Assembly (NCBI GenBank): GCA_020465985.1
Contig: JAANYP010000413.1
Coordinates: forward strand, 388,725-452,724
DNA length: 64,000 nt
Direction: 5' to 3'
Source: Centrapalus pauciflorus
Lineage: Eukaryota > Streptophyta > Magnoliopsida > Asterales > Asteraceae
Shown here in pieces: positions 31,304 to 42,703 of the stretch (position 1 is the stretch's first letter; each line of letters starts with the position of its first letter). Below the pieces are notes generated by a model. It searched no databases and was not told the DNA's origin. It saw nothing but the letters and a program-made list of their open reading frames with translations. The position numbers and the translations under genes were made by a program.

Positions 31304-33650
31304 TATAACAACCTAACTTTTAGCCGAACATGTAATAATGAATTTTGAGATAATAATATAATTTTGCTATATTATTTGTACTTGCAAATAATGATTAAGA
31401 ATGAAAAATTTATTAAGTAAATATAATTTTAAATTATATTTATGATTTAATTGAGTAAAAATCAAGAGATGTAAAATACAAAAATTTAGTGGGATAAATA
31501 CTCAAATGATAAAAGAAATATATATAAACCAATTTAATGGTTCATAATGCCATTAATCACCAAATCTCTATCTCTCTCTAACTCACGGATAATTTCAACA
31601 AATTACCAAGGAATCATCATAAATTTCATATTAATTGAAGAATCAAAGACCAAAAAGAAGTTACAACAATCATCAATCAACAAGGAATTTCAAGATTTAA
31701 AGGTAATGATTTCTTGAATTTTTATATATTGCAAGTTTGATTCGGTTTTATGGAAAAACTGAAAACCCACGAATTATAAACATGAAATTTAGGATGCATG
31801 TTAGAATAAAATGTTAGAAAGTGTGTATTTAGATGTATTGAAGTTATAGAAACAATAATTTTAGTTTAGATTGATCAAATGAGTTCAAAATCGGAATTTT
31901 TGGATGAAAAATAATGTTCTTGACAAAATTTCATATTTTGGATGATCTTGATCCAAATATGATGATATGGATGGGGAAATTAGTATAAAATCAACCTAAT
32001 AATAGTAATATAACATAATATTAAGTTGCATGTTACAAGAAATGAGTTTTGGGGATTTTTGTGAAAAACCCGTATGAATATTATGAAGAACATCAAGAAC
32101 AAATTCTGGGAAAATACTAAGTACAGGATCCGAATTCGGATATACCCGAATTCGGATGAGGTGCTCAATTCGGATCCTATCTTAAATTCGGATCAAACAC
32201 TTCGGATCTTGCTTTGGGTCCTAATTCGGATAAGATGCTAATTTCGGATCTTATGTATTAAAAGATCCTAATTCGGATCCCAAGTCATCCTTAATTCGGA
32301 TGATGATCAATTCGGACCGGCCATTTCAATTCGGATGCCTATTAAATCCGAATCCGGATGATCATCACGGATGAATCCGAATCCGGATACCCGAATCCGG
32401 GTGGATCCGAAGTTGATGACCCGAAACCCAATTTTATGTATTTTGATAATTTAATTAAAAGAATGATTTGTGAATAAATAAGTTATCAGAATCAGATAGA
32501 ATTACAGATTTCAATGACCAAAAGATGTTGAAATTCCATGATAATGATGATGATAAAGATAATGAAATTGACATGATATTATCATGAATGAATTTGAACA
32601 GGTTCAGTATATTCTGAACAAAGATTTAAAGACTTAAAGACTTAAAAGCGGGTCAGAGAATTGATTGACAGATTACAGATTGACAAAGATAAAATCCTGA
32701 GATAACTCAGGTGGCAGATTCATATATCTGTTTGACCAAGACCCAGACCTGTGTGTTATAGATATTCAGATTGAACATGCATAAGATCCGGTTGAGATAT
32801 ATTGCTGCTGTTAGATTTATTGACATTCATTTATCAGCTGGATTGAGACCTGTGCACACCATGGATGGGTGTTGCCCAGTGGATCAAGATAGCTATTTGA
32901 TTATCTTTTCATATTGCATTTAGTATTACTTCAGACTTTGCTTTATGATTCATTATTATCATGACTTCTAAGACATATGCTTCCATCATTGATCAGACAT
33001 TTGATAGATTGATTCACCTTGACTAGCCCTTATGGTCTATTGTTCTAGACTTGGCTATTTCACCAGTTCTTATGAACTTGGTAATGACCTCCGATGTTCC
33101 GCCATATTGACTTACTGGTAGCTAGCCCAGTATGTGGCTGATCCCCACGATTTAAGCGTGAGTGTGGCTTGAACATCATCCGATCTTATGATACTATATC
33201 TCAATCATGAGGGCTGTAGCGGCAGCCAAGACATATCACGCTAAGACTAATGACTCTGCTTGACACGCATGTTGATATTGAAAATCTATATACTCACTAA
33301 GCTTTGCTTACAGATGTTGCATTAATATTTTACAGGAAAAGCCAAAGGAAAATCACCTGCAGGTACTAGTACTTAGGTCATTCAAGATCCAAGTTTTGAA
33401 GCTTTCTTAGACCACTACTCAACACACTTTCTGGTACTGATTGGAAGACAGCAAATGTGGTGTTCTGGGTAGACTTGATGTGATGTATGATGTTATGACT
33501 AGATTAGATGTTACCCTTTTATATCTTTATTTTGAAATATGTAACTTAAATCCTAATCTGTAATGTACATGTAATTTTTAATTTTTCCGCATTATAATTA
33601 CCCTATCTTAGTATGGTTGATATCGTATTGCATGATGTGGGACCTAGACT
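31304..33650 (+). repeat. G2 3' LTR, 3' end deleted
   Basis: It starts TATAACAACC (second base G to A relative to the 5' LTR) and matches it to GGGACCTAGACT at 33650. The last ~33 bp (GTGAGCACTG to CTTCACA) are missing, and CA protease sequence follows at once. A CCGAATTCGG array lies at 32128-32410. A purine-rich GCGTGGTGGAGCCC precedes it at 31287-31300. Confidence 0.93.
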
Positions 33651-34083
33651 TTTGAAGGATCGATGGTGTATAGGTTTGACCGTTGAGTGCCGCGAGTATC
33701 TCCTTACCCGTTGGAGATCGAATATTGCATCGTGTGGCTTTGAAGGATCCCTCAAGTCCTTTAACACAAAGTTGTCCAATACTAAAGAGATTGTGGCCAA
33801 GACCTTGGACATAGGAGACTTGAGTTATCTTTAGATTTTCGATTTCGAGATCTCCAAAACCGTAGATTCGAGCAACACCATTGTTACCGAATTTCACCGA
33901 ACCACCATCAGTTGACGTGTAGTTGGACAGAAGATCTTGTCGGCCAATCATGTGCCGCGAGCATCCAGAGTCTAGGATCCACACACTGTTTTCCTGAAAG
34001 CAAAGGACAAAACAGTGTGTAGAGATGAAGAGCGGGTTTGAAACTGTGTGTTCAAAAGCCGTTGAAAAAGAAGAATGGGTCAT
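33651..34083 (-). pseudogene. CA protease, cut by G2
   Basis: On the minus strand an aspartic protease begins with VWILDSGCSRHMIGRQDLL near 33985-33940 and continues with FGNNGVARIYGFGDLEI and GLGHNLFSIGQLC. A frameshift near the end shifts LYTID into another frame before the sequence breaks at 33650. It is preceded by a T-rich run and CAG (34000-33994). The gag frame ends upstream near 34110 just after CVPKV, as it does after WVPKV in CC. Confidence 0.85.
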
Positions 34084-34107
34084 AAACTGAGGTGATTAGA
34101 AGCCATT

Positions 34108-36142
34108 GGATGCAAGACAGTTAAGTGACTTTTGGTACACAAATTGTGCGGAATTTGAGTCCAGATGGGTTAACGTTTGTGTTAGGGTTCTTAATGGGAG
34201 AACCACCATCAGTCTTAGAGACAGTGCACTTAATGTCGTTGTTTGCACAAATACTATTTTTAGGTACCCAGATTGAGTTTATCTCATAGGCCTGTGACAT
34301 TCCTTGTTGACCTTATGTTTAGGTTTGCGGCGACGTCTATGTTTGAGTATAGGAGCCTAATTTAACAATGCAGGTCTATACAAACTTTGTGGAGTTTTGG
34401 ACAATTTAAACAACTGATCAAATGAGTATGTTTTAATTGGAGTAGCATTCAAACCAAAACAATCATTCAAAATAGTACTAGAAGTTAAATCATCCACACG
34501 TTTGTCTTTAATTACATTGGAAATTGAAAACTTTGAAGAATTAAAAACTGCTTCTTGACTATTGACTTTAGATGCCTTCTTTTGAGGTGTGCCCTTTGGA
34601 TTTCTGTTTGCTCCATGACTCTTGACTCTTGACTTTAGATGCCTCCTTTACTCTTGACTTTGAAGAGTTACTAGACTATGTCTGCGATTCTGTTTCAGGG
34701 AACTGTGTTTGCCTTTATTACTAGAGGCAGAGGAGTTTCCGGGAACAGATTTAGAAATGTTACTAACATGTTCTATGATAGGTACGATCATCGTGGCTTT
34801 ACCTTTCGTAATTTCTAAGAGATGTTGTTGTCTTAGAATTGTTTTTGTGTCGCTTGCTGGAGTTGAAATTATCGCCTTAGAATTGTTTGTGACAGAAACT
34901 TGTTTTTCGAAATTATTTTGGTTAGAAACAAGTTGAGATTCTAGTCCCTTAATAGTGGCTACAAGCTGATCTCATTCTTTGTCAAATGAGTTGGCATCGA
35001 TTTTGAAATTTTGTTCTCGAACTGAAAAGTGTCGTCGTGCCTCGTTAAGCTCATTTTCTTTCCTTAAAAAATTGTTTCTGTCAAAATCAAACAACTCTTT
35101 GGTTTCTTTTAACGTTAACTCAAGGTCATGGAATTTGCTAACAGCCAGTGAAGTGTCAGCCATAGAAGAATTAAGTCGAGCAATATCGGCTTCTAGATCT
35201 GATATTTTATTTGTAAAATCTATCCGTTCTCGCTCAAAATCTCGTGTTGCATTATCCAATTTCTGTTTCAGATCAGAAGCCTGATGTTCTAGAGCAGGAT
35301 ATGGTACATATACACGAGGTTTTGGCAAGTTCGGATCAAGTGGGATCTCTTTTGGTTCAATAAATTCATCTTCTCGAAATGTTTTATCTTGTTTTCCTTG
35401 AAGAGAATCGTAATTTAACCAATTATAAACAAATTTAATTTCTTTTCTATCAGGTCTGGCTCGTTTTTCTTCTTCTTCGGTTAATAAATCTGGCAGGGTT
35501 TTGTGATAAGGCATTTTAAAACAGAGACCCATGGTCTCAACATCATACATAGGATCATGTTGTATATTGATCATTTCGTGCATGACCCCATGACTGGTAT
35601 AACCTAAAGCGTCATTTGACTTCAATTTTCTAGGTTTATACATATTTATAGTTTGATCCGTTTGACCAGTTTGTAAAACCTATCTTCCATGTCTTTGAGT
35701 TTTTCGTCTAATTCTGTTTTCTCTGCCAGGATACATCGATAATTATAATCACTGTGGGATTTTTCAGACTTAAGCACTTAATGATCGTATTCTAATTTGG
35801 CCAATTTAGTAGTTACTTCCATCGTTACAACATTAGTCTTAGATAGATTAGCCCGTAACCCTAAAATATTTGTTTTCAAATCAGACCTTTCATTTCGAGA
35901 ATCTCGAAGGGCAATTTGACAAACCTTTAGCTTGTCGGCCGATTTACGCAAAACATTTACTTCAACAAGAAATTCTTCAGGAATAGAGGTTACCTCTTTA
36001 TCTGTTGAGGGAGATGGGTTACTGGAGCTTGCATCTTGAGCCATCAGTGAGACTTCCGGTACTAGAATCGTAGCTTCTGCTGGCTGAGTGTCGGCAATGA
36101 AACATATGAGATTTGCAGCATCCTCTTTGTTGTCAGTATCTT
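34108..36142 (-). pseudogene. CA gag C-terminal region, coiled-coil rich
   Basis: Frames 36044-35778 and 35643-34972 encode long Glu/Lys/Leu-rich helices (ASDLKQKLDNATRDFERER, LELTLKETKELFDFDRN), consistent with a coiled coil. The later part (34960-34110) is Ser/Lys-rich and riddled with stops, ending near CVPKV. CC has the same organisation at 45120-46944. The likely role is in particle assembly. Several stops and shifts. Confidence 0.7.
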
Positions 36143-37273
36143 CTAACCAGTGTTCCTCTTCAGCGAACAGTGCTCGACCATCATTCTTTTGTTTAGCGAG
36201 ACTGTACTTTGTTTTGTAGTGGTGCTCATTCTTTTGCTTTGGAAGATGACATTCGCGCGCAAAATGGCCTGGTTTACCACAATTGAAGCATCCTCTCTCT
36301 TTATCATCAAGTTACGTTCCTCCTCTTTTGGTTTCTCAGCCACTTCCCTTTTGTCATCATACTTTTTACTCTTCGCTGCTCGTCTAAGCTTGTTTGATGA
36401 TTTGGGAAACTTCTTATGAAAAGCATGAGTGAGTAACGAGATCTGCTTTTGAATGTCAGCAGCCTCAGGATCAGTATCAGCATCATCAATTTCAGATTCA
36501 GAAGAATTCGAGAGTATTTTGAGGAGTTTAGCAGTAGTAAAGGACTTGAGTTTCTTGTCTATGAGAAGAGCAAGACTATCAGACGAGGTGGTTTCCTTGG
36601 GCTTCTTGTGTTCGAGCTTACCCGAGACTTCAGACTGGTAGACTATGAGACTATCAAAGAGATCGTGTATGCTAATGTCATTTATCTCACGGATCAACCA
36701 GACGAATTGTTTCCATTCTGGTTTCAGAGAGTTCACAAACTTCCTATTTAGCTCTACTTGAGACTTGTTGACACCATTCTTGCGGAGTTCATTCATTAGC
36801 GTGCAGTAACGATGGTACGTGGTTTCCAGAGTTTCACCATCTTTTGCAGAAAACATGTCATTGTTGTTCAAGGCATTCACTTCGCGTTGCTTGGCATTTC
36901 GATCATTTCCTTACATTTGTCTCTCAATTTCCTCCCACATCTCTCGGGCAGTCTTAAAGCTGTCTACGCTGATGTAGATTTCATCCGGAACAGCCTGGAT
37001 GATGTGTAAGCGAGCTATCCAATCAGCCTTAATTCGATTGATTTGTTCCGGTGTTTAAACTAGCTTAGAAGTATCCTCGTCTGCAGAATCAGAAGTTTTT
37101 GGCTTAGGCATACAAGGTTGTACAAGATCATTGTAGATGGAATCAAGAATGTCAGCAACTAAATCTTGACGTTCGATGAAATCGAGGAAACGGGATTTCC
37201 ACAGAGTGTACCGTCCTGGATACAGAGTTGGACGCCTGATGTCAGATCCCATAGCGAGAGTGTCACGATTCAT
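36143..37273 (-). pseudogene. CA gag N-terminal region with zinc knuckle
   Basis: The first minus-strand ATG after the leader ends at 37273 (GSDIRRPTLYPGRYTLWKSR, a typical copia gag start). A stop near 37055 and a weaker stretch lead to 36880-36143, with KDGETLETTYHRYCTLMNEL and ELNRKFVNSLKPEWKQFV of the UBN2-type core. The CCHC knuckle CFNCGKPGHFAREC lies at about 36290-36250, after a frameshift near 36320. Not intact. Confidence 0.85.
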
Positions 37274-37333
37274 GATGAAGGCTTCTTTGGACCAATATTT
37301 TTAAGTGATTGTATCCTTAATTGTGCAAACACA

Positions 37334-38057
37334 CTAAGTGAGATTCAGGAAAAAAAATTCTAAGTGATGGGAAAAATGAGTAAACTTGCGGGTGTGCTTT
37401 ATCTGAGAGTTGTAACTCTGGATGGAGTTGTGGATGGGTTACTTAGAAGAAATTTGAATCTAGACTGGGTTTGCTATTAGATCCGCAAGTAAGAACTTGC
37501 GGGTATTATTGATCCACGAGTTGTAATTTGCCGGGTGATACACTTTGGAGATTAAATGACTTTGGAAAATCAGAAGTGTAAAGAGTGTGCTTTGGGATCC
37601 GCAAGTAGGAACTTGCGGATGATGTGTTAAGTAGAGATATCCGCAAGTGATAACTTGGGAATAAAGCTAAGGCACAACTAAAATACCTAAAAACTAATCA
37701 GAAAACGAACAACTCAGTTTTATCCGAGAGTTGTAACTCTCGGATGATGAACAGTTCTTGAATGCAACGAATTTTAAATAGAAATTAAGCACAGATTTGA
37801 ATGATATTTGAATCAATTATACTTTCTTTTACGAACTTGTGATTAAACAGTAAGATGTTCACCCGAAGGAATATAGTATCAAACGAGATTTAACCAAAAA
37901 CAGTTTAGAAATTTTGAACTCAAAGATCAAACAGAGGGATTTTTCGTAGAACACGAAGAACGTTCAAGAACATCAATAATTTTTCAGAAAAATGCAGAAG
38001 TTTTCAAGAAAAATTTCGAAAATCAATGATTTATAAACACTTTAAAACCAATCTTTT
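37334..38057 (-). other. CA leader between PBS and gag, with candidate intron
   Basis: About 780 bp of noncoding sequence lies between the PBS and the gag ATG. A possible acceptor (CCTGAATCTCACTTAG, ending 37334) and a weaker possible donor (CGG|GTGAAC at 37862-37861) would remove the palindrome array 37401-37745. The array position mirrors that in the accessory unit. Splicing here is less convincing than for the accessory leader. Confidence 0.4.
37401..37745. repeat. CA palindrome array 1, upstream of gag
   Basis: Six copies of the roughly 24-bp inverted repeat seen at 8495-8981 start near 37401, 37481, 37512, 37597, 37639 and 37722. Halves are ATCCGAGAGTT or ATCCGCAAGT with their complements. 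The copies at 37597-37620 and 37722-37745 are nearly perfect. Confidence 0.85.
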
Positions 38058-38070
38058 GGCTCTGATACCA
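38058..38070 (-). other. CA primer-binding site
   Basis: The minus strand reads TGGTATCAGAGCC, two bases inside the 5' LTR; it pairs with initiator tRNA-Met. Confidence 0.9.
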
Positions 38071-38072
38071 AT

Positions 38073-38426
38073 TGTAATTCCCATATAGAAGCATTCATTC
38101 AATGATACATTCACAAGATCAATTACATAATAAGCATGAAGAACACTATGAATATAATGAAGAACAATATGAATATTCTAGTTTAGATAAACCTTAATGC
38201 TTTCCAATTCCACGTACGTACAAATGCTTTCAACAACTGAAATATGAAACCTAAACAAACTATTTATAAGAAAACAAATGGATCTAAACTATCCATACCC
38301 ATGGGTTGACTTTTTGGTCTATTAACCCATTTACACATAACTTTGAAACCTTACATAATAAACACAAAACTATGTTTCATTTATTATAATATAAACACTG
38401 AAACTATCAGAACTCTAGATCTAACA
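38073..38426 (-). repeat. CA 5' LTR
   Basis: 354 bp matching 4046-4400. It is followed on the plus strand by the CTAAC duplication (38427-38431). Confidence 0.92.
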
Positions 38427-38431
38427 CTAAC

Positions 38432-39299
38432 ATTGATACACTGTTACACTGATATAACAGGTTCTTCGTGGTGTTGTCTAACACACATTGATTCAGAGCC
38501 AACTTACACTGTACAAACCACTGTGAGTATCAGATTATTATTCGAACATTTATTGTCTTTGCTTTAACTTTTCAATTCTCAATGGCATGTTCATATTGTT
38601 CAATATACACCAATTGACACTCACATATGATTCATTGTTATGATGCATACTCGTACTTGACATGTGACAAACATGTAGCCAACGTCCATTTGAAAGTGCA
38701 TCTATTTAATCATGCTTGCAATGCATGAAGATTACTTCACAATTTGATGCGACTTAGACTGGGGCCAATAGTAGGCCACTGTCGGGGGCTGATCATCCCA
38801 TTCAATTTCCTGGTCAGGTTCGGCACATCCCTGATCAGCATTTGAATTGCTAAACCACATGCTTGCACTGCATGGTTTTCACTTGTAATGGGGCTTGCAC
38901 TGCCTGTTTTCACACTAGTTTGAAAAGAAATATCTGTTGAATATATAATCTGTTATCTCACTAAGCATTAGCTTACTGTGGATTTTCAGTGTTTCAGGCA
39001 AAGGCAAAGGTGTAGCTGGATCTTCCTCCTAGGCATATCATTTCATATCTCAGTGACCTTAGAAGCCATTTTGGTACATGGACGATATAGCTTTGGGGTT
39101 GGGATTTTATGTTTTCAAAACATTTCAAGATGTTGTAATAGTTAGATTATGACACTATAGTTCATACATTTTCTTGCTTTAGCATGGAGCTACTTAAAAC
39201 CGTGTTAAGTTTATAAATTTTAATTACATGTTGATTATTGGGTTGTATGTTGATCCTGGTGTTATCAATTATATCATTAATGCATGAGGATGTCTCACA
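38432..39299 (+). repeat. G1 3' LTR, second part
   Basis: It continues the LTR broken at 4045. TCTCACTAAGCATTAGCTTAC and GGCAAAGGCAAAGGTGTAGC correspond to CTCACTAAGCTTTGCTTAC and the GGAAAAGCCAAAGGAAAATC stretch in the late G2 LTR. The end is placed at CTCACA near 39299, where copia coding sequence begins; it is uncertain by a few bases. Total LTR length would be about 2.1 kb. Confidence 0.8.
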
Positions 39300-39464
39300 A
39301 GCAGCTTAGAAGTGATCATGGTACTGAATTCAAAAACAGTACTCTTGAGGATTCTATGAGGAAAGAGGGATTTTTCAAAAAAAACTTCTCAGCTTTAAGA
39401 ACTCCACAACGAAATGGAGTTGCTGAAAGGAGGAACAGAACCCTCAATGAGGCTACTAGAACCA
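39300..39464 (+). pseudogene. Copia integrase fragment C0 (oldest layer)
   Basis: About 165 bp encode QLRSDHGTEFKNSTLE, then TPQRNGVAERRNRTLNEATR: the second aspartate and the glutamate region of a copia integrase core. It is squeezed between the end of G1 and the start of G3, so both gypsy elements appear to have entered this copia element. The remainder is off-window to the left and possibly to the right. It resembles none of CA, CB or CC closely. Confidence 0.82.
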
Positions 39465-40852
39465 TGTAACATCCGACACTAAACCAGGTTAGCAACAATG
39501 ACCTAATCTGTATTTAATAGCCAATTATAACCTAATCAGTGGTCATTAGAAATTAATCAAATGATTAACAAGGTTTATTAGAAAATTCAACTCAATTAGA
39601 ATCAAATTCATCGGTGCGATGAATCGGGAAATCAATTAATCCGATCGATTTACGATATGAGGGATTAATTCAACTAAGTACATAATTAAATTACGATTAG
39701 TGACACTAATCATACACTAATACAATTACTTAACATTAATTATGCAAGACTAAAACAATTCATTAAAACAATGTATCCAAAAGTATTTATGAAATTACAA
39801 GAAAAGAGAAATACAAGAATACATTTCTAAATACTTTTATACAAAAAAAAAATGAAAATACATGTGTACATGTATATGGCTGGCTATACGCATGTGTTTT
39901 AAGGGGTTGACTTCTATTTTTTTAATATTACTTTAAACATAATCATTTTGCTAAAAGGTGCACACAACCTCCATCTCTTTTTCTTCATTTCATTACTTTT
40001 TCTCTTCTATAAATAGAGAAACATTTCATTCATTTTCACCACACCAAAAACTCTTCTTTCCCTCTTTAAAAACCGGATCCACACCCACACCCACACACAT
40101 CACAAACCTTTTCATTCAAGTGTTCTTGGTGCATATCTTGCAAAGATTTCAACTTCTACTCAAAATCATACTCTGAACACTTCAAAGTAAGTAAATACTA
40201 ACTTATTTCATCTCACATTTATGTTTATATAAGTCTTGCATAATATATATAATCACCACCAACAACAAGTTTCTTAAAAACTCAAGTTTATAAATTTCTA
40301 GTTTTTGTTTTTAAGTTGTTTCTTTAAATGTGTTTATGAATATATGAACACATCATAAAAGTGTTAATATTATGAAAACAAGTGATATATATGTGGTTTA
40401 TAACTTTTATAACTTTCATACAAGTAGTCTTTGAATTAACAACTAGAATCATAAGTTATTTCTAGTTTATAAACTGCGGATTTTCGGCAGAAAATTTGTA
40501 TCGACTTTGAAAAATCATAACTAATTCATAACTTAACTAAATGAGTTGATTCTTGGCTCAAAAGTTAGATCTATGTCTTAATATAGATCTGGAAGTTTTC
40601 ATAATTTATTTTGGAGTTTAAGACCTCCAGAATTATTTGGGAAACCGAAAGTTTGACAGCTCAAAAATGGCCAACATAGGGTTTTTAACGAGCTTTATCA
40701 CCAACCTAAACATCTCGGAAAATGGCCGTTCTTGATTCTAAAAATCCTTTGTATATAGTAGTTTAATGTCCTAGAAAACCAAAGCCTAAAACACTTTGGA
40801 GCTTGATCAAAAACAGCCTCAAAGTAGGCCGAAAAACCTCTGAAAAAGCTGG

Positions 40853-40893
<41 letters not shown>

Positions 40894-41835
40894 TGACGTT
40901 TTAAGTGGGTTTTATTTATAAACTTGTAATGTTGGGTGATTTAAGACATAAAAATCTATAAATATATATATTATCATATATTAGAGATAATAAGTCCTTA
41001 TTATCATTTAGGACTCGGTTAAACACATCCGGTTTCATCACCCATCAAACAACGCAAACTTGCATTTTTGCGCGTATTTTGCCATCACAAGCTCGGTGAG
41101 TCTGCATAGCCCCTATTTTCACTATCTATTGGGGTGGAAATACATGCACTGTTTTCATATGGACATCAAAACTGTTTATTTCTTATATGTATTACATGTT
41201 TGGATCCATCAGCCCTCAATCATGAACCGTTAATTGCATTTATTTGCAAACGCGAATATATTGTGGATAGATCTATCGGGAGTCATGTCCCCCATTCGGG
41301 TTAGTTCGGGTCGGCTAACAGCGAGTTCATATATATTCAAGACATGGTATTACGTATGAGAATACTGCACAGGGCAAACTCATCTTTAATTAAGATTCGG
41401 TTGCATGATGGTTTATGTAATACATACACGGAAGTTATGATTTTATAAATTCAACTCATCAGATAATGTCCATACAACTGGTCTTTTCGCGTAAACCTAT
41501 GAGCTCACCAACAATTTGTTGACGTATTTTAGCATGTATTTTCAGGTGTTTGAGACATGCACATTTATCAGAAGTATTCCAAGGCTTCCGTTCATTATGG
41601 AGTCACATTATTTTCAAACTCGGAGATTTACTTGCATCCTTCCCGATAAACTAAATTGTGTATTTAAATATTAAGAACTACTTACGCTGTATTTTGGTTA
41701 TGTAAAACAATATTTATATTTGAAGTTAAATTAATGTATTTTTGAAAACGTCCATATAGTGGTCGTTCGTTATGATTATGGTTACACTTCTGCGATGTCA
41801 CGCTTCATTGCCAACCGGGGTAACGGGGTGTGACA
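39465..41835 (+). repeat. G3 5' LTR
   Basis: 2371 bp from TGTAACATCCGACACT to GGGGTGTGACA, three bases before the PBS. A TATA box is at 40008-40015. A long (AT)n tract at 40858-40890 is much shorter in the 3' LTR (about 61494-61507). Confidence 0.92.
40008..40015 (+). promoter_or_regulatory. TATA box in G3 5' LTR
   Basis: TATAAATA within TTCTATAAATAGAG, a consensus plant TATA box. It is kept in the 3' LTR at 60641-60648 with a TATAAATAGA match. The transcript would start about 30 bp downstream. Confidence 0.7.
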
Positions 41836-41838
41836 GAT

Positions 41839-41851
41839 TGGTATCAGAGGC
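41839..41851 (+). other. G3 primer-binding site
   Basis: TGGTATCAGAGGC, matching initiator tRNA-Met for 11 bases, three bases after the LTR. Confidence 0.88.
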
Positions 41852-41936
41852 ATAGTTATAGTGAAGTAGGTTGCATTAGTACCTAGACTATAACTGTTAC
41901 AAAACTAAGCTTTCTTCAAGAACTGTGAACACATAT

Positions 41937-42259
41937 ATGGACCCTGATGACAATAACATGTCGAACAATATGGTTATTATCCTCTTTGACTCAGAGGATG
42001 AATTCTCACCCATGGAACATAGAAGCCAAGGTGATCCTGAGGTATACTTTGGATCGGGAACCCACCCACACTAAATCAATGACGATGTAATGGACTCGTC
42101 AAAGCACAAGGAGGGCAAATGTGGCCCTGCAACACAAATTGCTCCACCATCACCACCACATATGCCACCCTACACCCTATTCAGAAGCCATCCCAATGGA
42201 CCATTAAGGAAGTTCACCCCTAGGAAAAGGGTGTGACTAGCACAACGGGAGTCTATCCC
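41937..42259 (+). pseudogene. G3 gag start, degenerate
   Basis: The ATG at 41937 opens 45 codons (MDPDDNNMSNNM, then an acidic DSEDEF) before a TAA at 42072-42074. Low-grade sequence follows up to the CC insertion. The position after the PBS and the acidic start fit a gag leader, but the conserved gag core is not present on either side of CC. Confidence 0.55.
42255..42259. repeat. Target-site duplication of copia CC, left copy
   Basis: ATCCC before the LTR start at 42260, identical to 56415-56419 after the other LTR. Confidence 0.9.
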
Positions 42260-42607
42260 TGTTAGCTATTAAATTTCGATCATGTGGATTTACTTTGTAA
42301 TAGTTATTTAGTTCATGTTTTGTCTTGTAATGTTTTACTTTGTTAGTTTATGTCTTTTGTAAAGTTCAAGGACCAAATGTGACTATCCTTGAAACTTAAT
42401 TAAAGGAGCCTACACATAGGCTCCTAGGGTTACATTGAAAAAAAAACGGTTGACATATTGAATGAAATAGTAGCCGCCTCTTGCATTTCACTCTCAACAT
42501 TCTTATTGTCTTTTCTTAATCATTTTTCAATTATTGAGCTTTGTTCCTCTAGGGATTTGATAAAGATTATAAAGGTGCTGATAATATTTCGGGATTACGT
42601 ATTTACA
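42260..42607 (+). repeat. CC 5' LTR
   Basis: 348 bp from TGTTAGCTATTAAAT to ATTTACA. It contains a perfect 9-bp-stem hairpin at 42404-42425 (AGGAGCCTA, loop CACA, TAGGCTCCT) that is absent from the 3' LTR. Confidence 0.92.
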
Positions 42608-42609
42608 AT

Positions 42610-42623
42610 TGTTATCAGAGCCC
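42610..42623 (+). other. CC primer-binding site
   Basis: TGTTATCAGAGCCC, two bases after the LTR, one change from TGGTATCAGAGCC. Confidence 0.82.
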
Positions 42624-42703
42624 AAAAGGTGGATTTCAACTTGCATTTTTTGGATTCTGCTGGGTTTTCTTCTTGTTGTTCGAGTTCTTCATCATTTCCA
42701 TCG

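Larger units (their letters stand above)
24011..33650 (+). mobile_element. Ty3/gypsy element G2 (young, Tekay-like)
   Basis: The 5' LTR is 24011-26403, the PBS 26407-26418, one gag-pol gene lies at 26603-31266, and the 3' LTR is 31304-33650. The LTRs differ at about 20 positions in 2.3 kb by eye plus an 11-bp gap, so insertion was recent. It lies in copia CA between protease and integrase. The 3' LTR lacks its last ~33 bp, and about 185 bp of CA is missing next to it, so one deletion removed the right junction and the target duplication cannot be seen. Confidence 0.94.
4046..38426 (-). mobile_element. Ty1/copia element CA, reverse orientation, hosting CB and G2
   Basis: The element is bounded by 355- and 354-bp LTRs (4046-4400 and 38073-38426) and by CTAAC duplications. 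Read on the minus strand it has PBS, leader with palindrome array, gag with zinc knuckle, protease, integrase, RT, RNase H, an internal PPT, a gap with a second palindrome array, an accessory ORF, PPT and LTR. About 16 LTR differences by eye make it several percent diverged. Insertion of copia CB (10073-21209) and gypsy G2 (24011-33650) splits it into three parts. All coding parts are broken. Confidence 0.92.
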
